From Pelomonas sp937871895 (GTDB taxonomy: Bacteria; Pseudomonadota; Gammaproteobacteria; Burkholderiales; Burkholderiaceae_C), in NCBI RefSeq assembly GCF_046348265.1, contig NZ_JAXMEO010000013.1: a DNA stretch of 64,000 bases. One strand, 5' to 3'. Under the pieces are notes generated by a model. That model was not told the DNA's origin. It saw nothing but the letters and a program-made list of their open reading frames with translations, and ran no database searches. The position numbers were made by a program, and so were the translations under genes. Positions 8,358 through 16,176 of this stretch are shown piece by piece; the stretch's first letter is position 1, and every line of letters begins with the position of its first letter.

Positions 8358-10169
8358 ATGCCCGAGTACCTGGCCCCTGGCGTGTTCGTCGAGGAGGTGT
8401 CGTTCCGTGCCAAATCCATCGAAGGCGTCGAGACCTCGACGGCGGGCTTCGTCGGCCCTTGCGCCTATGGGCCGGTGACGGGCGACGCGCCGCCGGTGAC
8501 GAGCTTGCTGGAGTTCGAGCGACTCTTCGGCCCCGCCCTGCCTTTGCAGCACGCGGCAGCGCCCGGCGATGCGGGGCCAAGCAGCACGCCCGGGTTGTGG
8601 CCGGCCGTGCGGGCCTTCTTTGCCGAAGGCGGTTTGCGCCTGCATGTGGCGCGGGTGTTTGTGCCTGGCGTGCCTGGCGCGCAGGGCGATGGGCGTGCGC
8701 GTGTCAGCGTCAACGCGGCCGGCTTGCTGGTGCAGTGGGCGGCGCGCCACCCAGGTCGGCTGGGCAATGGCCGCCTGCAGTGGCGCCTGAGCTTGGGCGC
8801 CGAGCTGCTGGTGGGCGCCGCATCGCCAGGCTTGCGGCCGGGCGATGTGGTGTTGGTGCAGGGCCCTGGGTGGGTGGCCGGCGCGGGTCTCCTGGGCGGG
8901 TGTGCGCGCCTGCAGCAGGACGCCGCGGGTGCCTGGCGGCTGCAGGGCGTGGCGACGCCGCCGGAGGGCTTGCCGCTGAGCGTGGCGACGAGCTTGCGCC
9001 CGCTGCGCCTGGACCTTGGCTTGCAAAGCGCGGCAGGGCCGGATTTGGGGCAGCTGTCGGCGCTGAGCTTGGGCGAGTTGGCGGCGCGCACCTCGCCCGA
9101 GTCTGGTGACGCACCGGTCTGTCTGTTGCAGGCGCAGGGCCTGGTTGCGAGCGACGGCCTGGCTTGGTTGCGCTGGCTGCTGGCCCAAGGCTTGCCGGCC
9201 AACCCCACCCTGGCTGACCTGGTGGCGGGCCTGCCGCTGGAGATGACGCTGAGCGGTGGGCACGACGGCCAGCGCCCCGGCCCCACGGACCATGCGGGCA
9301 GCGCCGAGCCGCGCAGCGGTCTGCATCGCCTGGCGGGAACGCCGTCGCTCGATGCCATCAGTCAGGTGGCGGCACCGGTGGCCATGCTGGGGTCGCCGCG
9401 TGCGGCCGACGAAGCGCTGCCCCTCGCCCTGGCCTTGGTGGCGCATGCTGAGGCGCAGCGCTACCGCCTCGCGTTGATCGACCCGCCCCCGCGTGCGGAC
9501 GTGACCGCACTGCGCGCCTTCCGCACCGGCCTCAATAGCTCCCGCGCGGCGCTCTATGCGCCGTGGGTGGAGGTGCCCGCCCTGGCGGCGAACGAGCCGA
9601 CGCTGCGCCTTCCACCATCGGCCCTGATGGCAGGCATCTGTGCTCGCACCGATGTCCAGCGCGGCGTGCACAAGGCGCCGGCCAATGAGGGCCTGCAGAG
9701 TGTGTTGGCCCTGGAGTCCAACTTTGATACGGGCCAGCAGGAGCTGCTCAACGCCGAGGGCATCAATCTGCTGCGCCGCTTCGAGGGGCGCGGCCTGCGT
9801 GTCTGGGGTGCGCGTACCTTGAGCCATGACCCCGAATGGCGCTATGTGCCGGTGCGGCGCTTGTTCAACTACCTGGAGCGCTCGATCGACCTGGGCACGC
9901 AGTGGGCGGTGTTCGAGCCCAATGGCGAGCCGCTCTGGGCCCAGGTGCGCCAGGCGGTCGAGGACTTTCTGTTCAACCAATGGCGCAACGGCGCGCTGCT
10001 GGGCAGCAAGCCCGAGGAGGCCTACTTCGTCCGCTGTGACCGCACGACCATGACGCAAGGCGACCTGGACGCCGGGCGCCTGATCGTGCTGGTGGGGGTG
10101 GCGGTGGTGAAGCCGGCCGAGTTCGTGATCTTCCGGGTGGGCCAGTTCACGGCGCAGGCCGTATCCTGA
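8358..10169 (+). CDS. Phage-type contractile tail sheath protein (orphan)
   Basis: 603-residue tail sheath protein, the subunit that forms the contractile outer tube of myophages, R-type pyocins and extracellular contractile injection systems. Diagnostic parts are the N-terminal EYLAPGVFVEEVSFRAKSIEGVETSTAGFVG and the C-terminal EGINLLRRFEGRGLRVWGARTL, then YVPVRRLFNYLERSIDLGTQW and VVKPAEFVIFRVGQF. The middle is an extended, alanine- and glycine-rich insertion. No tube, baseplate, sheath terminator or other tail gene is present in the rest of the window. An SD-like GGGAG precedes the ATG. It may act with components encoded elsewhere, or be a domesticated or relic gene; the frame is intact. 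Confidence 0.9.
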   Translation: MPEYLAPGVFVEEVSFRAKSIEGVETSTAGFVGPCAYGPVTGDAPPVTSLLEFERLFGPALPLQHAAAPGDAGPSSTPGLWPAVRAFFAEGGLRLHVARVFVPGVPGAQGDGRARVSVNAAGLLVQWAARHPGRLGNGRLQWRLSLGAELLVGAASPGLRPGDVVLVQGPGWVAGAGLLGGCARLQQDAAGAWRLQGVATPPEGLPLSVATSLRPLRLDLGLQSAAGPDLGQLSALSLGELAARTSPESGDAPVCLLQAQGLVASDGLAWLRWLLAQGLPANPTLADLVAGLPLEMTLSGGHDGQRPGPTDHAGSAEPRSGLHRLAGTPSLDAISQVAAPVAMLGSPRAADEALPLALALVAHAEAQRYRLALIDPPPRADVTALRAFRTGLNSSRAALYAPWVEVPALAANEPTLRLPPSALMAGICARTDVQRGVHKAPANEGLQSVLALESNFDTGQQELLNAEGINLLRRFEGRGLRVWGARTLSHDPEWRYVPVRRLFNYLERSIDLGTQWAVFEPNGEPLWAQVRQAVEDFLFNQWRNGALLGSKPEEAYFVRCDRTTMTQGDLDAGRLIVLVGVAVVKPAEFVIFRVGQFTAQAVS

Positions 10170-10198
10170 ACGCCCCGTTCACTCCCTCCGCCTTTGCC

Positions 10199-10459
10199 AT
10201 GCGCGCCATGTTCAGCCTGCTCGGCCTTTTGATCGTTGCGGCCATCGTTCTGATGCTGGTCAAGCAGCAGCTCGGTGGGCTCAAAGCGCCTGCGGCAGCA
10301 AGACCCGGCGGCGCCGCGAGCAGTGTGACGAGCAGCGGTCCCGGCAGCGGGCCCGCCGGCACGCTCACTCAGCCCCAGGCTGTGGGCCAGCAAGTGCAGG
10401 GCACGCTGGACGAAGCGGCAAGGCGCACCGCCGAGGCGGCGTCGGCGGCGGGGAATTGA
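10199..10459 (+). CDS. Small single-pass membrane protein, unknown function
   Basis: 86 residues. A hydrophobic segment (about residues 4-22, MFSLLGLLIVAAIVLMLVK) is followed by a low-complexity Ala/Gly/Ser/Pro stretch and a C-terminal helix rich in Ala and Gln (VGQQVQGTLDEAARRTAEAA). I do not recognise a family. It lies 29 bp after the sheath gene on the same strand, so it may share its transcript. An alternative ATG three codons later is possible. Confidence 0.6.
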   Translation: MRAMFSLLGLLIVAAIVLMLVKQQLGGLKAPAAARPGGAASSVTSSGPGSGPAGTLTQPQAVGQQVQGTLDEAARRTAEAASAAGN

Positions 10460-11476
10460 TCAAGCCAAGACAGCGCGCGCCAGCTCGCGCACGCTCATGG
10501 GCGCAGAGCCCTCGGCCTTGTTGTTGACGGTGACGTAGCTGCGGTAGCCAGCTTCACTGGTGGCCCGGATGACGCGGGCCAAGGCCTGGCGGGTTTCCGG
10601 GTCGGGGTCCTGCATGCGCTCGAACTCGCCGTACCTGGCCACGGCATCCTCATAGCCGAAGGCGCCGTGCTTGCGGTGCAGGTTCCAACGGCAGACCAGT
10701 GGGCCTGGCCAAAGCGCGCGCAGCAGCGGAAGCTGGGCTTCGATGGGCGGCAACTTGGGATGCAGACTCAGGCAGTAGCGCGCGCCCCGCGCCTTGAGGA
10801 CGGTGGCGAACTCGGGCGTCAGCCACTCTGGGTCTCGCACCTCGATGGCCACCACGCCGTGCGGCAGCGCGGGAAGCGCGGCGAGCAGAGCGTCCAGCCT
10901 TTGCAGCTGCTCGGACATGCGCCGGCGCAGCTGAGGTGGCAGCGGGCTGATCTGGAAGACCAAGGCTCCGAGCTTGGCCCCCAAACCTTCGATGGCCGGC
11001 TCGACGAATTCGCGTCGTGCGAGTTCGCCATCGAGAAAGCTCGGGTTCAGCGATTGGCCCTGGCCCCGCTCGTCGCGCACGAGCGCGTCGGTGACGAAGC
11101 TCGGGCCCTTGACGGTGAAGCGGAAGTCCTCGGGCACTTGCTGCGCCAGTCGCTCAAACTCGCTCGCGCTCAGGGGCCGGTAGAAGCCACGGTCGATGCC
11201 AACGGCCCGCAGCAGAGGGTGCTGGCTGTAGGCCGGCAGCCCATGCTTCGACAGCTGGGATTCGCTGTAGCGTTCAGCCCAGACAAAGCCGGCCCAGCCG
11301 GGATAGGTCCAGGTCGAGCTACCGAGGTGGATCAAAGGTGGGAGCCGAGCCGCCAGGGACAGCGCGTCGGTGTCTGGCGGCGCGGGGTGAACGCTGCGTG
11401 CGCGTGCTGCCTGCCTCGCTGGCTGAGTGGTCGGCTTGGGCGGATCGGCGGCATCGCCAAACAGATCGTCCTGCAT
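10460..11476 (-). CDS. DUF72 family protein
   Basis: 338-residue TIM-barrel-like DUF72 protein (YecE-like). Recognisable segments are HLGSSTWTYPGWAGFVW, AVGIDRGFYRPLSASEFERLAQQVPEDFRFTVKGP, VVAIEVRDPEWLT and SYVTVNNKAEGSAPMSVRELA. The biochemical role of the family is not established. It is divergent from tadA with only 23 bp between starts, and it ends one base after the small membrane gene on the other strand. Confidence 0.87.
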   Translation of the reverse strand: MQDDLFGDAADPPKPTTQPARQAARARSVHPAPPDTDALSLAARLPPLIHLGSSTWTYPGWAGFVWAERYSESQLSKHGLPAYSQHPLLRAVGIDRGFYRPLSASEFERLAQQVPEDFRFTVKGPSFVTDALVRDERGQGQSLNPSFLDGELARREFVEPAIEGLGAKLGALVFQISPLPPQLRRRMSEQLQRLDALLAALPALPHGVVAIEVRDPEWLTPEFATVLKARGARYCLSLHPKLPPIEAQLPLLRALWPGPLVCRWNLHRKHGAFGYEDAVARYGEFERMQDPDPETRQALARVIRATSEAGYRSYVTVNNKAEGSAPMSVRELARAVLA

Positions 11477-11499
11477 GGGGCAAGCCTACACTGGCGGCC

Positions 11500-12060
11500 A
11501 TGGCCGACGCCCCGTTCTCCCCTGCCGACGAGTACGCGATGCGGCTGGCCCTCGACCAGGCCCAGAACGCCTGGCTGGTCGGCGAAGTGCCGGTCGGCGC
11601 CGTCATCATGCGGGCCGGCCAGGTGATCGCCACCGGCTACAACCGCCCCATCACCACGCACGACCCGACGGCACACGCCGAGATCGTGGCACTGCGCCAC
11701 GCGGCCACCTTGCTGGAAAACTACCGGCTGCCGGAGTGCGAGCTCTTCGTGACCCTGGAGCCCTGCGCGATGTGCGCGATGGCGCTGATGCACGCACGCT
11801 TCAGGCGCGTGGTGTTTGCGGCGCGCGACCCCAAGACCGGCGTTGCTGGGTCCGTGGTCGACCTCTTCGGCCTCCCCCAACTCAACCACCACACCAACGT
11901 GCAGGGCGGTTTGCTCGAAGAGGGCAGCGCTGCCTTGCTGCGCCAGTTCTTCGCCGAACGCCGCGAGGCAGCGCGCGCCCGCCGCCTGGCCCAAGCCTCT
12001 GCAGTCGAGGGCGACGCCCCCGATCCCATCCCGACCGGTGAAGTGACCGAACTCCCATGA
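11500..12060 (+). CDS. tadA: tRNA adenosine(34) deaminase
   Basis: 186-residue zinc deaminase that converts adenosine 34 of tRNA-Arg(ACG) to inosine. The cytidine-deaminase-like site is complete: H59-A-E61 (zinc ligand and proton shuttle) and P-C89-A-M-C92 (zinc ligands). The dimer/tRNA contacts VGEVPVGAVI and FAARDPKTGVAGS are typical. The start ATG gives MADAPFSPADEY; longer frames upstream are antisense to the DUF72 gene. It has a C-terminal Arg/Ala-rich tail. Its stop overlaps the ldcA start (ATGA). Confidence 0.95.
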   Translation: MADAPFSPADEYAMRLALDQAQNAWLVGEVPVGAVIMRAGQVIATGYNRPITTHDPTAHAEIVALRHAATLLENYRLPECELFVTLEPCAMCAMALMHARFRRVVFAARDPKTGVAGSVVDLFGLPQLNHHTNVQGGLLEEGSAALLRQFFAERREAARARRLAQASAVEGDAPDPIPTGEVTELP

Positions 12061-13034
12061 GCACCTTGACCCTGTTCTCGCCCGCCGGCGCCCTGCCGGC
12101 GGCCACGCCCCTGCGCCGCGCCGCCAAGCGCCTGACGGCCTGGGGCTTTGAGGTGTCCATCGACGCCGATGCCTTGACCCGCGATCAGCGTTTTGCGGGC
12201 TCCGATGCCACGCGCCTGGCGGTTTTCCATCGCATTGCCAAAGCGGTGCCGGATGTGGCCCTGGCCACGCGCGGCGGCTACGGCTGCACGCGCCTGCTCG
12301 ATCAGCTCAACTGGAAGGCTATTGCGCACAGCATCGAGCACGGCACGCGTTGGGTGGGTTACAGCGACTTCACTGGCTTCCAGAACGCCCTGATTGCCCA
12401 TGCCAAGGGCTTGGCCACCTGGTCCGGCCCGCTGGCGTGCAGCGACTTCGGGCGCAGCGAGGCCGAAGGTGGCGTGGACGACATCACCCAGGACTGCTTC
12501 CTGGAGGCCATGTCCGGCGCCCTGGAGGCCGTGGGCTTCCGCGAGTCAGGTGCGGCGCGTGGCATCCAACCCTTCGATGGTCTGGAGGCGCGTGGCCTGC
12601 TCTGGGGCGGCAATCTCACGGTGCTGTGCGCACTGCTGGGCACGCCGCATTTCCCCAGGGTCAAGGGTGGCGTGCTCTTCCTGGAGGACGTCGGCGAACA
12701 TCCCTATCGCATCGAGCGCATGCTGCTGCAGTTGCAGCAGGCCGGCGTGATCGACGCGCAGGCGGCGGTGTTGCTCGGCGATTTCAGCGGCTGGACGCGC
12801 CAGAGCACCGATCGGGGTTACGGCCTCAAGGACGCCGTGGCGGCTCTGCGCGCGCGAACCCGCACACCCGTGCTGACCGGACTGCCCATTGGCCACTGCG
12901 CCACCAAGGTGTGCCTGCCGGTGGGGGCCAAGGTGGACCTGTTCGTGCAAGGGCGCGAGGTGATCCTGGGTTGGCAGTCGGACCATCGCTTGGCGCACCG
13001 GCATGCGCACCCTGATACCGCCCACGCCCACTGA
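12057..13034 (+). CDS. ldcA: Murein LD-carboxypeptidase (peptidase S66)
   Basis: 325-residue serine peptidase that removes the terminal D-Ala from cytoplasmic tetrapeptides during peptidoglycan recycling. The nucleophile Ser is S103 in VGYSDFT. The Glu/His partners are in LFLEDVGEHPYRIERML and LPIGHCATKVCLPVG. Early motifs are FSPAG and ALATRGGYGCTRLLDQLNW. It is coupled to tadA by a 4-base overlap. The C-terminus is His-rich (HRLAHRHAHPDTAHAH), which is unusual but short. Confidence 0.92.
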   Translation: MSTLTLFSPAGALPAATPLRRAAKRLTAWGFEVSIDADALTRDQRFAGSDATRLAVFHRIAKAVPDVALATRGGYGCTRLLDQLNWKAIAHSIEHGTRWVGYSDFTGFQNALIAHAKGLATWSGPLACSDFGRSEAEGGVDDITQDCFLEAMSGALEAVGFRESGAARGIQPFDGLEARGLLWGGNLTVLCALLGTPHFPRVKGGVLFLEDVGEHPYRIERMLLQLQQAGVIDAQAAVLLGDFSGWTRQSTDRGYGLKDAVAALRARTRTPVLTGLPIGHCATKVCLPVGAKVDLFVQGREVILGWQSDHRLAHRHAHPDTAHAH

Positions 13035-13632
13035 CGTGGTCGTACCGCAAGGGCTGCGGCGGGCCGGGGCAGCCAGCTGAGGCCGATGACCGTGGAACGG
13101 TTACATGTAGACCAAGTTGGTTACATCGAGGGCCGGGCGAGTTTTGCCACTGGCAATGGATTTTGGGCAGTCTGACGCGCGGCCAAGGAAGTCGCCGCCA
13201 TCCACCCACGGCGAACGCATTCGGATAGCGCTGCCCGTGCGTATGGATCCGGGCGCTGCAAACCGGCCGCAAGCTAGGTGCCGCGTGGGTCCGATCACCT
13301 CGGGCACACTTGCGAATTGCGCCCCGGATGTACCTTCGTTTTTCTGGGGTAAGCCCCAACGGGTCCACCCGGATGCCAGGACTAAACTGCCGGCCCGGCT
13401 TCGGTTGGGGCGCGTTTTCTTGTAGTTTTGCTACATCCGTCGACCGGTCGCTAAGCGCTCTGCCCAGCGATGGATGGACGCACAAGACTGATTGCAGCGC
13501 GTGGAATGTGGTGGCGGAATCCAGGTTCTGTGGCTACATCCCGGCGAAGCAAGCGGTACACGCGTCAGTGAGTGCCTTCTGCTGTTTAGAACGGTGTTTG
13601 GTTTTGCCTCGTAGTTGGAAGAAGGAGCGCGC
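13035..13632. other. 598-bp gap before tonB, no convincing gene
   Basis: No reading frame here looks like a protein. It holds two direct copies of GGTTACAT 20 bp apart (13099 and 13119), the small inverted repeat TGTAGTTTTGCTACA (13421-13435), another GCTACATC at 13533, and complementary 8-mers GCCCCAAC (13353) and GTTGGGGC (13404) that would close a 43-nt loop before a TTTTCTT run. The tonB promoter and its control sites must lie here. Confidence 0.5.
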
Positions 13633-14271
13633 ATGAATTTTGCGCAGGAGAAGCAGGGCGCATCCCGCTTTACGGGCTTGGGCGTGGTCATCCTGATCCA
13701 CGTCCTGATCGTCTGGGCCTTGGCCAGCGGCCTTGCGCGCAAGGTGGTCGAAAAGGTGGCCGGTCCTCTCGACGTCAAGGTCATCGAAGAGCAAGTGAAG
13801 CCGCCGCCGCCGCCCGAGAAGGTGGTTCCGCCGCCGCCGGACCTCAAGGCGCCGCCGCCGCCCTTTGTGCCGCCGCCCGAGTTTTTGGTCACCGCCCCGG
13901 CACCGCCGGCGCCGGCGATTCAATCGACCCAAGTGGCGCCGCCCGCCGCACCGGTGATCGCTCCGCAAGCGCCGGTGGCCGCAGCACCCGTCGCTCCGCC
14001 CAAGCCGGCCGTCGTGACCGCCAAGATGGTTTGCACGAAGACGCCGGAGCCGGAAGTCCCGGCCGTCAACTTCACCGGCGTCGCTGGCTTCAAGGTGATT
14101 GCCACCGTGAAATCCGGCAAGGTGGTCAGCGTGCAGTTCAGCGCCACGCGTGCTGGCATTGACCGCAAGGTGTCTCGCGCCTTCCAGTCGGAGATCGAGA
14201 CTGCCCTGAGCTCTTATGTCTGCCCGGGTGATCACGTCTTCGAGCAGGAGTTCGTGTTCAAGGTCGACTGA
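13633..14271 (+). CDS. tonB: Energy transducer TonB
   Basis: 212-residue TonB protein that passes proton-motive-force energy from ExbB/ExbD to outer-membrane receptors. It has a short cytoplasmic N-terminus and one membrane anchor (about residues 13-35). A periplasmic proline-rich spacer with PPPPP and PPPPD runs follows, then a C-terminal domain from about residue 130 (FTGVAGFKVIATVKSGKVVSVQF). The start ATG is preceded by AAGGAG with good spacing. It leads the cassette tonB-exbB-exbD-exbD. Confidence 0.9.
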   Translation: MNFAQEKQGASRFTGLGVVILIHVLIVWALASGLARKVVEKVAGPLDVKVIEEQVKPPPPPEKVVPPPPDLKAPPPPFVPPPEFLVTAPAPPAPAIQSTQVAPPAAPVIAPQAPVAAAPVAPPKPAVVTAKMVCTKTPEPEVPAVNFTGVAGFKVIATVKSGKVVSVQFSATRAGIDRKVSRAFQSEIETALSSYVCPGDHVFEQEFVFKVD

Positions 14272-14363
14272 TATTTTTGGCTTTTCGCGGGCATGCCGCC
14301 GTGCTGGCTTGGCTGCTCTTCCCCAGATTCCCCCGCATCGATTTCACCGTAGGAGTTAACTCC

Positions 14364-15167
14364 ATGATCTCTCGTCTCTCCGGCTTCTTCGCCGCTCTCG
14401 CCATGGCTGCCTCGCTGGCCATGTCCCCTGCCTACGCTCAAGACCAGAAGCCGGCTGAAACTGCTCCTGTGGCGGCTGCCGCCGCTTCGGCTACCAAGGA
14501 CATTGAGAACCCCTATAGCCTGGGCAACATCGTTGCTCACGGCAACGTGGTGGATCAACTGGTGCTGGCGGTTCTGGCCATCATGTCCGTCGGTTCCTGG
14601 TACATCATGATCGTCCGCGTGTGGGACACCCACAAGCTGGGCAACGAAGCCAAGGAAGTCCGCACCGCCTTCTTCAAGAAGGCCAGCCTGTCCGATGGTC
14701 TGCGTGGCCTGAAGGAAGAAAGCGCCTTCCGCTACATCGCGGCCACCGCCATTGAAGCCTCCGAGCACCACGAAGGCGCGCTGACCGAGAACATCGACCA
14801 CAGCAGCTGGGTGACGATGAACGCCGAGCGCGCCGTGGCTGAAGTCAACGGCAAGCTGGGTTCGGGCCTGGGCTTCCTGGCGACCGTCGGTTCCACCAGC
14901 CCCTTCATCGGCCTGATGGGTACCGTGTGGGGCATTCTGCAAGCCCTGACCGCCATTGGCGTTGCGGGTCAAGCTTCGATTGACAAGGTCGCTGGCCCCG
15001 TGGGCGCCGCGCTGATCATGACCTTCATCGGTCTGGCCGTCGCTGTGCCTGCCGTGCTGGGCTACAACTGGCTGCTCAACCGCAACAAGGCTGTGATGGG
15101 CCAAGTGCGTGCCTTTGCCGCTGACCTCCACGGCGTGCTGATGGGCAACCGCTCGGTCAAGCGCTAA
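14364..15167 (+). CDS. exbB: ExbB/TolQ/MotA proton channel subunit
   Basis: 267 residues. A signal-like N-terminus (MISRLSGFFAALAMAASLAMSPAYA) is followed by three membrane helices: LVLAVLAIMSVGSWYIMIV, the GFLATVGSTSPFIGLMGTVWGIL region and LIMTFIGLAVAVPAVLGY. It forms the pentameric channel around ExbD and drives TonB. The start ATG has AGGAG 9 bases upstream. The cleavable-looking N-terminal segment is common in ExbB of Burkholderiales and Xanthomonas. Confidence 0.93.
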   Translation: MISRLSGFFAALAMAASLAMSPAYAQDQKPAETAPVAAAAASATKDIENPYSLGNIVAHGNVVDQLVLAVLAIMSVGSWYIMIVRVWDTHKLGNEAKEVRTAFFKKASLSDGLRGLKEESAFRYIAATAIEASEHHEGALTENIDHSSWVTMNAERAVAEVNGKLGSGLGFLATVGSTSPFIGLMGTVWGILQALTAIGVAGQASIDKVAGPVGAALIMTFIGLAVAVPAVLGYNWLLNRNKAVMGQVRAFAADLHGVLMGNRSVKR

Positions 15168-15197
15168 GCCCTCGCAGCTCAAGCAGGAGCCACAAAC

Positions 15198-15626
15198 ATG
15201 GCCATGAACGTCGGATCCTCTTCCGGCGAAGAAGAAGTGGTCTCGACCATCAACACCACGCCCCTCGTGGACGTGATGTTGGTGCTCTTGATCATCTTCC
15301 TCATCACCGTGCCGGTGGTGACCCAGTCGATCGCGTTGAATCTCCCCAAAGAGACCAACCAGGTCCGTGTCACCAAGCCGGAAAACGTCGAAATCTCGGT
15401 CAGCAAGGACGGCGACGTCTACTGGGGCACCAAGATCGTTCCTGACATGGAAGACCTCGTGCAACGGCTGGGCAAGGAAGCGGTCAAGAACCCGCAGCCT
15501 GAGGTCCATGTCCGTGGTGACGACAAATCCCGTTACGAGTCGGTTGGGCGTGTCATCTTCGCCGCGCAGCGCGCAGGCATCATGAGCATCAAGTTCGTCA
15601 CCGAGCCTCCGGCTCGCGGGGGCTGA
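15198..15626 (+). CDS. exbD: ExbD/TolR biopolymer transport protein, first copy
   Basis: 142 residues with one membrane helix; the proton-conducting Asp is in NTTPLVDVMLVLLIIFLITVP (about residue 25). The C-terminal periplasmic domain ends with VHVRGDDKSRYESVGRVIFAAQRAGI. It lies 30 bp after exbB with AGGAG upstream. It partners ExbB and a second ExbD encoded next. Confidence 0.93.
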   Translation: MAMNVGSSSGEEEVVSTINTTPLVDVMLVLLIIFLITVPVVTQSIALNLPKETNQVRVTKPENVEISVSKDGDVYWGTKIVPDMEDLVQRLGKEAVKNPQPEVHVRGDDKSRYESVGRVIFAAQRAGIMSIKFVTEPPARGG

Positions 15627-15638
15627 CCGGAGTCAAGC

Positions 15639-16076
15639 ATGGGAATGAATGTTGGAAGCTCATCGGGGGGCGAACCCGATGTGATCATGGACGTCAACAC
15701 GACGCCCCTGATTGACGTGATGCTGGTGCTGCTGGTGATGCTGATCATCACCATCCCGATCCAGTTGCATTCGATCAACCTCGACATGCCGCCACCGAAC
15801 CCGAATGCGCCTCAGAAGGACCCGGTGTTCCATGAAGTCATGATCGACTTCGACGGCACCGTCTACTGGGACGCGGTCGCCATGCCCAACCACGACGCGG
15901 TCGAAGCCAAGCTGGCCGAAGTCGCCGCGGTGCAGCCGGTAGAGGATCAGCCCGAAGTTCGCATCAAGCCCAACAAGCTTGTTGACTATGGTTCCGTGGC
16001 GAAGGTGATGGCCTCCGCTCAGCGCCTCAATGTCAAGAAGATGGGCATGGTCGGCAACGAGCAGTTCTTGAAGTGA
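15639..16076 (+). CDS. exbD: ExbD/TolR biopolymer transport protein, second copy
   Basis: 145 residues, paralogue of the preceding gene (both begin MxMNVGSSSG and share NTTPLxDVMLVLL). The membrane Asp is conserved in PLIDVMLVLL. The gap to the first copy is 12 bp. A tonB-exbB-exbD1-exbD2 order is known from Xanthomonas, where the second ExbD is needed for only part of the transport functions. An intrinsic terminator follows. Confidence 0.92.
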   Translation: MGMNVGSSSGGEPDVIMDVNTTPLIDVMLVLLVMLIITIPIQLHSINLDMPPPNPNAPQKDPVFHEVMIDFDGTVYWDAVAMPNHDAVEAKLAEVAAVQPVEDQPEVRIKPNKLVDYGSVAKVMASAQRLNVKKMGMVGNEQFLK

Positions 16077-16130
16077 TCGGCCGGGTCCACTAGGACGTAG
16101 CGGCCAATGCCGACGCAATACGACTGAACA

Positions 16131-16159
16131 CGCGCTGCCCGAGAGGGCGGCGCGTTTTT
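16131..16159 (+). terminator. Rho-independent terminator after exbD2
   Basis: A 10-bp stem CGCGCTGCCC/GGGCGGCGCG (one G-T pair) with loop GAGA is followed by TTTTT. It separates the tonB-exbBDD unit from the repeat protein gene, so that gene is expressed from its own promoter or by read-through. Confidence 0.85.
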
Positions 16160-16176
16160 CTTCGCAGGAGAGAGCT

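Noticed and set aside
8340..10058. Longer N-terminus for the thioredoxin-fold protein
   Set aside because: The frame runs antisense through the sheath gene and has no domain features.
10199..10459. Small membrane protein as a holin
   Set aside because: Only one helix plus a flexible tail, with no lysin or phage genes nearby.
13310..13636. A 108-codon frame in the gap before tonB
   Set aside because: Unbalanced residue content, no Shine-Dalgarno, and it runs over the tonB start.
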